Shown in pieces: positions 1-9,320 of a stretch of 64,000 bases of DNA. Positions within the stretch are counted from its first letter, which is position 1. The number at the start of each line of letters is the position of its first letter. Source of the DNA: Monoplex corrugatus (lineage: Eukaryota; Mollusca; Gastropoda; Littorinimorpha; Ranellidae); NCBI GenBank assembly GCA_030674185.1, contig CM060307.1, positions 48,339,681 to 48,403,680 on the forward strand, read 5' to 3'. Both the position numbers and the translations under genes were made by a program. Under the pieces are notes generated by a model. The model was not told the DNA's origin and ran no database searches. It was given only the letters and a program-made list of their open reading frames with translations.

Positions 1-186
1 CATATTTACTTGTACGCCTGGAATTTCAATGTGCATTCATGGTACAAAACGTCTGTATTGCTACCTTCCCCTTTCCCTCACACACACAGCCTTCTCCCCT
101 TCACTCTGACATACATACTCGCACATGAATTCGCTCTTTCTCTATGGTTGTTTTAGTCGTGTGTATGTGTATGACGTATGTGACAG

Positions 187-408
187 TGTTGACGAACGTG
201 GCACTGAACAAGCCAGCAGTACAGAGCACATACTCCCATTCGTATGGAAACCCAGAGAGAGTTGTGGATGGGTTCAAGGGTACCAACATTGCTCAATGCA
301 CTCACACAGCTGCTGAGGACAACAACCCTAACCGATGGTGGCGTGTTGATCTGATGGGGCAGTTTGAGGTCCATGCTGCGGTCATCACCAACAGGGGCGA
401 CTGTTGTG
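187..408 (+). CDS. F-type lectin domain, exon A (N-terminal half), module 1
   Basis: This exon codes for the first half of an F-type lectin (fucolectin) domain, a secreted or surface fold that usually binds L-fucose. It is open for 73 codons plus split codons, reading [15 protein letters not shown], then VVDG, then CTHTAAEDNNPN, WWRVDL and ITNRGDCCG. The His of CTH and the Arg of RGD match the known fucose-contact residues, and the paired Cys in RGDCCG is typical of the family. The acceptor follows TGTGACAG, and the donor is GTCAGT at 409. Length 222 nt and phase 1-1 are the same as in the minus-strand copies. An ATG at 144 opens the same frame upstream (VVLVVCMCMTYVTV), so a short signal-like leader without an intron is a possible alternative; the acceptor reading is preferred because the other copies share it. 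Confidence 0.85.
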
Positions 409-861
409 GTCAGTGGTGGAAGTGATGTTCTGTGCTTATACACTGTACAAACAGACAAGAATAATGACAAGAAAGAAATTTAAGAAAGAAGCAAATAGCA
501 TGTTGATCAGTTCATGTAAATTGATGAAAAATGTACACAAAAAGAACAGTTCTATCTTTTTATCATCAATCAGTGAATGACAAAAGTTTCAGCGTAATCT
601 ACACTCAACAGTTTATAAAGTTCGTTTCTATTTTCAGTCTATCCAAGTTCTTTTTCTGGTTCATTCACAGTGTGAGCTGAGATTAACAAAAGCATTAATA
701 CAGCCAGAAGCTGTCATTGTACTTCTACTGTAATTTTGTCACTTACGTTAGTCATTGTTCAAAAACCAGCATGGTACAACTGTTGTTAGAATGACCAGAT
801 ATTTTTGATGTCGTAGACTGATGTTCTGGTCCTTCACCAAATGTAGCTTATGTTTCTGTAG

Positions 862-1098
862 GTTTCCGTCTCCGAAACTTCAGTATCTATGTGATGCCAA
901 CACTGTCTGACCCACTGGAGAGGAAGCATGACCCCAGTGACCTGTGTGTACACCACAGTGGGCCAGTTGGTCAGGGTGCCACTGTACGTCTGGAATGTAG
1001 TCAGCCAATCACAGGCCAGTACGTGTCATTGGTGCTGCCCACAGACACCGAGCCACTCAATTTCTGCGAAATGGAAGTACTTGGGAAGCCAACATCTG
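862..1098 (+). CDS. F-type lectin domain, exon B (C-terminal half), module 1
   Basis: Second half of the lectin domain. It begins with FRLRNFSIYVMPTL and continues through DPSDLCVHHSG, GATVRLECSQ, ITGQYVSLVLPTD and LNFCEMEVLG, which are the usual C-terminal strands of the fold. The first Arg completes the RxDx4R fucose-binding pattern with exon A, so the binding motif spans the intron. The acceptor is TTTCTGTAG before 862; the donor GTGTGA at 1099 is weaker than in the other copies. Length 237 nt, phase 1-1. The 453-nt intron before it is similar over much of its 3' end to the intron before 54099 on the minus strand. Confidence 0.85.
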
Positions 1099-2799
1099 GT
1101 GTGAACTATATAATATTACGGCCGTGACTATTCTGAGTTGATAGTATTATTTGCATGACACTACATTTTGTGATGTGATTGTGTTGTGATAATCAGGGAT
1201 GCCTGTATCAGTGATGTAATTTCTTGTGCTCATTTATCCAGTGCAGAATATAAAACTGAACATGTGTGTCCTGATATTTATTCTGCTGGTTTGGATATCT
1301 AATCGTACAGTCTGGGGACATATTGCCGGCTGTCCTTTCGAAAAAAATGCGCAATAAGCCACAAACCAGTTGGAACTATTATTTTCGTCTGAACAAAACT
1401 AATACCATGACGAAAATATGTATATTTTTACTGTAATGAATGAAACACTTATCAGGGGTATTTTTTCTTTTATAGACGAAACCTGCATTTCACGCCTATG
1501 GTAAACTTTAAAGTTTGTTTTATGTTGTTGTCTATTCACTTCTTTTTCTGTCTTCCTCCTCAATGTTTCTTTCATCCCCACTTTCTGCTCACTCATCCCC
1601 CCCAACCCCCCCCCCCCCCCCCAAAAAAAAAGCCTTCCAAAGCAGTCCTTGACGAATTTGCTAGACTTCATATTTCTGATTCAGAGGTAGTGAAATGGTA
1701 AATTCTGAGGTTTATTAGCTGTAGTGTTATTTGCCAGCTGGATTTACACACTAACTATAAAATTTTATTGAGTTATTTATCCCCAGTTCATACATGGATG
1801 TGATGAATTAAACACAAGGGAATTTGATCCTTTTACCGTGGCTATCTACATTTGTGGATGTGTCTTTTTAAAAGAATGAATCGTTTTGTGAGTCGTTGAA
1901 TTTGGTTTTAATGCTTTTGCAGTGAAGAACTTAATTTTTTTTATTAGAATAAAATATCAATTTCAATCGTTTAACGCCTTTACATTCTTCAGACGGCTTG
2001 AAATAGTTGGCTGGGCTACAGCAATGAAATGTGATAATAAGTGAATTAAATACTTGTCACTGTGGCGGATACCGTGTTTTTACTTTTTTCATTGTTTATC
2101 CACGTCATTTGTTACTCAGAAGCAACAACATTACAAGAAACACTGAACACAATGTAATATGTGGGATGTGTGTCACAATGACACCAATTTCTTTCAGCTT
2201 TCTTACGATGATTGCTTCTTACGCTCAAAATATCCCTACAGACGGAGTGGTGCCTAGGCTTGTTGATGGTGATTCTGGGTAGATATTCAACGTGATTATC
2301 AGATTTAAGCCTGCAAGTACAGGTCACCTTCCTTTGACATTCCACAGCTGGAGAACCTTCTGATATTGCATGTTTCCTAATCTCTACTTGACTTGAAGGT
2401 GCAATGTAGGTCACAATTTTTTTTATCTGACGAGGGAATCTTTTTTTTTTTTTTACCTCTATCCGGCGTCGCCTCATCATACCAGAGCAGTACGAGGGAT
2501 CAGTGCGTTAACTGTAGACTTCTTCGAAGCGTACAGATAATGTGCTACGATTAAGATGTGTTGATTAAAGTCCCTTTCTTTCTTCTTGTTTTGACCCTAG
2601 TTTCATCAGTCTGAGTTTTTTTCTATTAATGAGAAATACATGTGTGTATTCATGTATGTAGTACAGACAACCACAGCCACAGTGTGAAATGACAGACCTT
2701 ACTTTGAAAACATAAAAGTGGACATATAGTGATTAATACATACACGCAATGATTTGTAGTGGTGGAACAATGCTTTGAAGCTGCAGAGATGAAAATGCT
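1099..2799. other. Intron/intergenic sequence without a supported gene
   Basis: AT-rich sequence with no supported exon. It contains a poly-C/poly-A run at about 1604-1630, which interrupts a chance open frame rich in proline and lysine. In the array model it is part of the intron between exon B and the 51-nt linker exon. Confidence 0.5.
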
Positions 2800-3175
2800 A
2801 CAATTGGCAATGGGAAAACAAGAAACGATGAAGTGAAAACATAGAAAATACGGAGGAAACTAGAAATGACTGAAGTGAGTAACAAGCTGAGGGAAGCAAG
2901 ATTGAGAAGACATGGACATTTATTGTAGAAAGAGGACACCTACGTGAGAAAAAGAGTAAGAAAAATGAGACTTGGGAGCACAAAGAGAGAAAGGCCAGAA
3001 AGAGGTATACACAGCTGTCTAGGCGAAGACAAGGGGCGAGCAAGAGTGAAGGAAGTAGGTGCCATAGACAGATGTTCTTTGGAAGGCTGGGATCTGCCAC
3101 AGCGACCTCATGACCTAGTTAGAAAAGCCTGCAGAATAAAAAGAAGCTCTGGAGTGATGGAGTCTGCCTTTTAAA
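2800..3175 (+). mobile_element. LINE ORF2 C-terminal remnant
   Basis: Degenerate coding sequence resembling the region after the reverse transcriptase of a non-LTR retrotransposon: a segment reading KLREARLRRHGH, then a basic RKRVRKMRLGSTKRERPER stretch, then AIDRCSLEGWD before a stop. Family members have a similar LRW-GHV, basic KRGRPK and aspartate/tryptophan series here. Frames are broken and the rest of the element is missing. The reading is from general family knowledge, so confidence is limited. Confidence 0.45.
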
Positions 3176-3433
3176 CATTACTCCTTGTTCAACTTGGCGT
3201 GCAGGTGTGTGCAAACTGTACACACATACTAGTTTGATACTGGCTGTGAGTTGGGGGTTGTCTTTGATGGTGCTAGTTTTTTTTCTTTCTTTTTTTCTTT
3301 TTTTTTCTATTCAAGTTTAGGCAAGAATTCGTACAATATAAGTATAAACTGCATTTTTGTAGAACACACACTTAAATGGATATCATGTATGACAATCCAA
3401 ATATACAGAAAGATGTGCATGCTCAGTATGATA

Positions 3434-3535
3434 AAAATACACACACATACATAACCCACATACACACACGCACGCGCGCATCAGCACGCAGCACGCACGC
3501 ACGCACGCACGCACATACACACACACACATGTATA
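3434..3535. repeat. CA/GCAC microsatellite
   Basis: Mixed (CA)n and (GCAC)n repeat with interruptions. Open frames across it encode only THTHT-type peptides and are not genes. Confidence 0.85.
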
Positions 3536-3687
3536 CAGATTGCACAAAAACGTACAATCATATGTACACGCACTCTCAGGCTGACATTTGAATATTTTGA
3601 TAAAGACTCGAGCAATAAAGTAAAACCAAAAGGCATGAGTGTATCAAACCTATCTTATGAAAAGAACAACACACACTCCTCAGAGAT

Positions 3688-3699
3688 AATGATGATAAT

Positions 3700-3736
<37 letters not shown>

Positions 3737-3852
3737 GAGATGATAATGATGATGATGATGAAGACGATGACGATGATGATGGTGATAATGATAATAATAA
3801 TGATAATAACAATAATAGTAATAATAATAACAATAACAACAACAACAACAAA
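3688..3852. repeat. Compound GAT/AAT/AAC trinucleotide repeat
   Basis: An imperfect (GAT)n tract grades into (AAT)n and then (AAC)n. LINEs in this window end in TGA/ATG repeats, so this could be a leftover 3' tail, but no LINE coding sequence adjoins it. Confidence 0.8.
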
Positions 3853-3860
3853 TAACCCAT

Positions 3861-4480
3861 TGTTTGTTTGCAGTGTTGTCCTATTTGTATAACGTCCTAT
3901 TTGTTATAACTGGAATACTGCAGTATGTCAGGTTATAGTCTGCAGAATCTGGCTGTGTGTAATAGATGAAAAAACTTAGTCATTAAAAGTAATAACTGGG
4001 CAGTAGTACGTCCAATCCATTCGTACTTTTGCGCAGTCATTCTCAACTTTCGATTGTATAGTTCAGTGACTCATCTCCATTTAAGTTTTTTTTTCTAAAG
4101 ATGTGCAGATTTGGCATAAGTTTTTTTCACATTTACATCGATAAATGAAATATTTTGCGAAAAGCAAAACGAATATAAAAGATGTTATCACTTTGAGAAG
4201 TTTTAATCCCCTGTTTAATTTTCTTTTTAGTAGTGCACTCAGGTCAGTGAGGGTCATTGCAGGACTGCCAAGGACCTGATGCTGTCTTCAAATGGGCTTC
4301 TGGTTGCACTTTTGTCTATACTCTGCCAGGCCTGCCTAGAACTAATTTGTTGTCTTTGGTGTCACGCCAAGTACATTTTCTTTTAGAATTACTATATAGT
4401 TAGGGTGCAGGGAGCTAGCCTATTTGTAGAATGTAGTGGTTCACTGAGCGATATGAGCACTGTGCTCGTGTGTGGGATTC
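3861..4480. other. Intron/intergenic sequence, no gene seen
   Basis: AT-rich DNA, with a more GC-balanced part near 4230-4350. No open frame or splice-flanked exon could be supported. Confidence 0.4.
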
Positions 4481-4492
4481 CGCCTATGGGTG

Positions 4493-4495
<3 letters not shown>

Positions 4496-4574
<79 letters not shown>

Positions 4575-4642
4575 CATGTGTGTGTGTGTACGTGTGTGTG
4601 TCTGTGCTATGTATAATAACGCATCTTCTTTTGCCTCTTAAC

Positions 4643-4730
<88 letters not shown>

Positions 4731-4817
4731 TGTGTGTGTGCGAGTTTCTCGTTTTGTGTAATTGTCTTAAAAGTGGAATTGTAGTGTGTTGTGTGTGTGT
4801 GTGTGTGTGTGTGTGTG

Positions 4818-4876
<59 letters not shown>
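4496..4876. repeat. Large compound TG microsatellite
   Basis: Three long (TG)n blocks (about 4497-4573, 4645-4739 and 4783-4875) separated by short unique stretches. It lies in the intron before the 51-nt linker exon. The CVCVCV/HTHTHT frames are not genes. Confidence 0.95.
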
Positions 4877-4969
4877 GGGGTTGTTTTTAACTGATTCAGG
4901 TTTTAGCGTACATGACAAAGTGACGGCATTAAAAAAATCTGTTTGTACATTCACACTGTCACTTTTCAG

Positions 4970-5020
4970 GAAACGTTGCTCAGTCAATCAATGCAGTTGC
5001 TGGAAACACAGGATCTTCAG
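4970..5020 (+). CDS. 51-nt linker exon between lectin modules (array 1)
   Basis: A small exon bounded by a pyrimidine-rich acceptor (CACTTTTCAG) and a GTATTT donor. It keeps phase 1-1 and reads GNVAQSINAVAGNTGSSG with the split codons. A homologous exon of exactly the same length and phase is at 52745-52795 on the minus strand (EDVRKATNATFASTRSSG), and sequence just past the donor (GTATTTCCTTCA) is also shared. The small polar Ser/Gly/Asn-rich peptide suits a flexible linker between two lectin domains. No known domain is recognised. Confidence 0.65.
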
Positions 5021-5504
5021 GTATTTCCTTCACTTCTTCCTTTTATATCTTTGTCAGAGTACTGTCTCAGGGGAAAAAAAGCATTTTAACAAATCTTTAA
5101 CTGTATTTCTTACCAGTTAGATTTTGCTTAAGGTCTGAATATCATTGGCCACTTAGTTTTTCAAAATGTTTTCAGTATAGATTCTGCCCTTTTTCAAAGC
5201 TTGTTAACCTATGCCTACATGACAACTATAACCCAATTTTGGCTATGAGTCAAGTCAAATTAATGTTTTTCAAAAGAGAAATTGATTGTGGGATTCCACG
5301 TGAATATAATATAAACACGTCAGACATTTACATTAAATGTCATAGCATGTAATGTAAATTCAATCTCATATGTAAAATACAAGCAAATAAGAAATTATGC
5401 TGTAGTTTTCCGCGTGTGTACAACACATGCAACATAATCTTGTCTGTAAAATAACGATATAAAAGCAAATGTGCACATCCCTAACAGAAACAGAAACACG
5501 CACG

Positions 5505-5508
5505 CACG

Positions 5509-5542
<34 letters not shown>

Positions 5543-5580
5543 ACACCACACCACCACCACCCACCACTACCACCACTAAC
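5505..5580. repeat. CA and CCA microsatellite
   Basis: A (CA)n tract with an adjoining ACC-rich stretch. Non-coding. Confidence 0.8.
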
Positions 5581-6131
5581 ACCATCACCGCCATGAATAC
5601 TACCACAATCCTCACATAACATACAATCATTGAAGTAAACTGATCAGTAACAAGTGCATAAAACAAACTTATCTGAATGCGTTTGTACACACGCACATGT
5701 AGGCAGTTATATGTGCACACACATACACACATGCGGTACACACTCCCATACATCCATTACACATACATGCTTCAGACTGCTCCTTGATGTAAAGCTTGGA
5801 TTGTTTTGGGGAGAAAACTTGGTGTAATGTTCACTGGTGTACATTTGAAGGAGCGAAAAGGCGCTGATTGAAAGCCATTTCTGGAGTAAAAAAAATTTCT
5901 GTTATTTTCAGCTGGTCGCCAAGACGTCTGGATCTTAAGAACTACATGGTAAAACAGAGAATTGCACGAGTATGGTTTATATTCAAGACCACAAAAAAAG
6001 TTGAAATTCTAAGACATAATTTCGAGTCATATACTGGTCACGGAAATGAAATGTGTAATCCACAGTAGCTCTTTGACAAATGGCTGCATATTTTGTGCAT
6101 GTGTCTGCTTTCTGTGATAGGCATCTAAGAG

Positions 6132-6183
6132 AGAGAAAGAGAGAGAGGAGAGGAGAGAGATGAGAGGTGTGTGTGTGTGTGTG

Positions 6184-6240
<57 letters not shown>
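6132..6240. repeat. GA/GT microsatellite
   Basis: A (GA)n tract split by a short (GT)n; the last block (6187-6240) is a pure (GA)n. Confidence 0.95.
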
Positions 6241-6241
<1 letters not shown>

Positions 6242-6459
6242 AAAAACCAGATTCCTCTCTGTGTGACGTAACATTACGTTTGTGAGTTCTTTGTTTCTGC
6301 CTATATTAACACGATTATGATACACCATTGCAGGCAAACAAACCAAATCAAACTAAAACCATGTTAGTACAAGAATCAATTGGTAAGAAATGTTCATGCT
6401 TTCAAATACAAAGCACATAATAGCTGACCCCCTTCCCTGTCCTCTTCTTCCACTGCCTT

Positions 6460-6776
6460 GGGTCTGTCTTGGTACCCCTTTGTCTTTCCGTCACACTTGT
6501 AGTCACGTGCTTTGTGTGTGACAGAGCTGACCAACGTGGCTCTGAACAAGCCAGCCTTACAAAGCACGCGTCACGACCTGTCTGTCTTTGTCTCTGTCAC
6601 ACTTGTAGTCACGTGTTTTGTGTGTGACAGAGCTGACCAACGTGGCACTGAACAAGCCAGCAGTACAGAGCTCGCGTCACGACCTGTCTGTCTTTGTCTC
6701 TGTCAGACTTGTAGTCACGTGTTTTGTGTGTGACAGAGCTGACCAACGTGGCACTGAACAAGCCAGCCTTACAGAG
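6460..6776 (+). repeat. 106-bp tandem repeat carrying the lectin exon-A splice acceptor
   Basis: A unit of about 106 bp is present nearly three times. Each unit has the intron end TGTGTGTGACAG followed by the first codons of exon A (CTG ACC AAC GTG GC). Acceptors fall after 6524, 6630 and 6736. Only the third is followed by the full exon A; the first two run after about 55 nt into CACGACCTGTCTG and the next copy. The spacing of 106 is 1 modulo 3, so choosing a different acceptor changes the reading frame of everything downstream. Confidence 0.9.
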
Positions 6777-6957
6777 CTCGTACCACGACTCATTTGGAAA
6801 CCCAGGAAAAGTTGTCGATGGGATCACAGACACGTTATCAGTGGGTGCACCCACACCGCTGACGTGGACAACAACCCTAACCGATGGTGGCGTGTTGATC
6901 TGATGGGGCAGTTTGAGGTTCATGCTGTGGTCATCACCAACAGGGGAGACTGTTGTG
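6737..6957 (+). pseudogene. F-type lectin exon A, module 2, one base short (frameshifted)
   Basis: Clear copy of exon A, with the same acceptor (TGTGACAG) and donor (GTCAGT) as the others, but 221 nt instead of 222. The N-terminal part ([28 protein letters not shown]) is in one frame. The part from [10 protein letters not shown] through ITNRGDCCG is in another. Comparison with the copy at 50968-51189 places the missing base at about 6834-6845. Spliced from 6737 it would shift module 2 out of frame. Starting at the duplicated acceptor (6631-6957, 327 nt, divisible by 3) restores the phase but replaces about 30 to 40 residues with unrelated sequence. It is either a decaying exon, a rescued one, or a one-base sequencing error. 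Confidence 0.75.
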
Positions 6958-7585
6958 GTCAGTGGCTCTAACATTGTACCGTTTTTGTACACGAACATGC
7001 AAAAATTTATGGAAAGAAAAAGAAATCAATAAGCAACCTACCCACCAGTTATACGAAAACGTTCTATTGAATCTTTTTGAAAGAATAGTTCTGTTGGTTT
7101 TTGTTGTTGTTGCTTTTTTTAATTTTTTTTTTATTATCAATGAGCAACTGCTAACAGTGTCAGTATAGTATATTCCAAACAGTAACCAGTCTTGTCTGCC
7201 TCTAAAGAGTAATTCTGTTCTTTCTTTTACTATTTCAGAAACAGGAATCATTTTACATTTTCGATTAATTCTGGTAGCAGTCGTTATGTACATCATACAA
7301 ACCAAAACAGCCAAAGAAACCATCATTGTATAACTTATCAGAAGGGCAGCAACGAAGATCTGCGACAGCAGCTCTGTGTTCTGGGCCAGCTCCTGTATGT
7401 TACCTCACATGTGCTTTAGGGCTTCTGTTCTCCTATTCACGAAAAGAAAATGACTGCCAGTGGCTATTGTGGATATTGTGCACGTAAACAAATCAAAGTG
7501 TACGAAAAGTGAGCTGCTAATCGATTTTTAAAAGCATTACAGTGCATATTCTGACTGTCCATTGAATGCACGTATATGTTTACAG

Positions 7586-7822
7586 GTGACCGTTTGGCGA
7601 ACTTCAGTGTCTACGTGATGCCAACACTGTCTGACCCCTCAGAGAACGTGCATGACCCCAGTGACTTGTGTGTACACCAGTGTGGGCAGATTGGTCAGGG
7701 TGCCACGGTACGTCTGCAGTGTAGCCAGCCAATCACTGGCCAGTACGTGTCATTGGTGCTGCCCACAGACTCTGAGCCACTCAACTTCTGTGAGATGGAA
7801 GTGCTTGGGAAGCAAACGTCAG
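7586..7822 (+). CDS. F-type lectin domain, exon B, module 2
   Basis: Intact 237-nt phase 1-1 exon. It reads DRLANFSVYVMPTL, DPSDLCVHQCG, GATVRLQCSQ, ITGQYVSLVLPTD and LNFCEMEVLG. The first Arg would finish the RxDx4R fucose-binding pattern. The acceptor is GTTTACAG and the donor GTGAGG is good. The exon itself is undamaged even though its partner exon A has a one-base deletion, which makes either recent damage or an assembly error plausible. Confidence 0.85.
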
Positions 7823-7962
7823 GTGAGGAGTCTAACAGAGAGCTTAGTTACAATGGTTCAATTCATCTAGTTATTCAGCAGTCACAGGCAATCACATTTT
7901 TAACATCCAGTAAAGTCTCAGGGCAGAAATGATGTGAAACTGTTATCTTTTTAGTGACTTAA

Positions 7963-8570
7963 AAAAAGACAGATTGATAAGTTTAAATATATGGGTACGG
8001 TCATCTCGCCAGATGGCAGATGCACATCAGAAATAGCCAGCAGCATCTGCCGAGCCAAAACAGCATTCAAGAAGATGAAAAGCATTCTTTCCAACAAATG
8101 CCTATCAATTAACATCAGGAAGAGAGTACTTGAATGTTCTATAGAACCGATGATGTTATACGGTTGTGAGGCGTGGACAGTCTATACGCAAAGCCAGAGC
8201 AAGATTGAGGCAGCCAAAATGTGGTTTCTAAGAAGAATGTTGAGAGTTCCATGGACGGTAATGAAAAGAAACGAGACAGTCTTGATGGAAGCGGATACTA
8301 GAAGATCATTGACAAAGAAGAGATTACAAGAAGACAGGCAACATTCATAGGCCATTTTATGAGGAAAGGGGAATTAGAGCACCTAGTCACAACAGTAAAG
8401 CTGGAGGGAAGGAGAACACCAGGTAGACCCAGGGAGAAAATATTGGACGGAACTTGCAGAGTGACTGAGAACAGAGGGGGTGGAAGATGTGGTAGTGGCG
8501 ACAAGGGATAGATGCATATGGAGGGCCATGAATGCCAACGCCATGCCTGAGGGAACATGATAATGATGAA
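7963..8570 (+). mobile_element. 5'-truncated LINE, ORF2 C-terminal part
   Basis: Non-LTR retrotransposon 3' part. It shows the end of the reverse transcriptase and following region: YMGTVISPDGRCTSEI, NIRKRVLECSIEPMMLYGCE and FLRRMLRVPW, then (in a shifted frame) HFMRKGELEHLVTT and a GRPREKILD-like block. It ends near an ATGATAATGATGA tail. The frame is broken near 8345. Closely related copies are on the minus strand at 9.3-12.2, 15.1-15.8 and 49.6-50.5 kb. It lies after lectin exon B; the other array lacks it there. Confidence 0.85.
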
Positions 8571-9320
8571 CAAAAGGGGATTTGCATCATCAAATTGTTT
8601 CCCAAGTATTATAAAACCACTCACCAAATGCAGAACATGCACTGTGCAGTGAAATTACACCTGCACAGTGTGGGTAACAATCTGCATACCTGTATCTGAG
8701 AAAACATTTCTAGGAACAATCAAATACAATTTCTTTTTGAATACCTAGTAAAACAGGACATTTAGCATCATCAGCGATGTGTTTTATTTTCCACCCGAAT
8801 AGTATGAAAAATATCCCTTTCAGAGACACAATCAAGTCAGTATCATATTTCGACATTCAAGTATCAATGAAAGTGATTTTCAAATGATCGGATGACTACT
8901 AATTTTCAACATGTGACTGTAACAGCATATATAATTTCTAAATATAAAAGCTTGCATACGTAAATTCTTTGTAGATAAATATTTCCTTTTTTTAATTACG
9001 GAAGGCATCAATATAGTTTTACGTCTTAAAATGTAACACACATCATTATAATTTATGTAAAAAAAATGCATACGTGTCATGGACATTTTCCCTTGAAAAG
9101 AAGGTTCTACTCTCTTAGATTTCAGTCATGTAATTATATCATCGTGAATTACATACTCAGGTGGGTATCCGTTAGCAGCAACATCAAGAACCACAATGAC
9201 GCATTAACAGGAAGGGACTGGGATCAACAAGAATGGAATGGTGGTCAAAGGCCAGGGAAAAAACACACAGAGACATGTGTAATGCAAGACATTAATAATA
9301 AAAAAGGAGAGAATACCTTA
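8571..9320. other. Sequence without a supported gene
   Basis: AT-rich sequence between two LINE copies. No exon or recognisable repeat. Confidence 0.4.

Larger units (their letters stand above)
5021..6460. other. Intron between linker exon and lectin exon A
   Basis: No supported exon. It contains a CA/ACC-rich microsatellite (about 5500-5580) and a CT/GA microsatellite near its end. The corresponding minus-strand intron is 51190-52744. Confidence 0.5.

Noticed and set aside
125..186. Signal peptide directly before lectin exon A in each array
   Set aside because: The hydrophobic stretch is the TG-rich intron end; the shared CAG acceptor and phase make splicing more likely. Kept as an alternative in the exon entries.
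1498..1701. 67-codon plus-strand frame with proline and lysine runs
   Set aside because: Crosses poly-C and poly-A runs; no splice support or homologue recognised.
4392..4987. Long open frames encoding CVCVCV or HTHTHT peptides (also at 26-29, 36, 38, 44-48, 51 and 60 kb)
   Set aside because: They are translations of TG/CA microsatellites, open on several frames at once, with no other coding sign.
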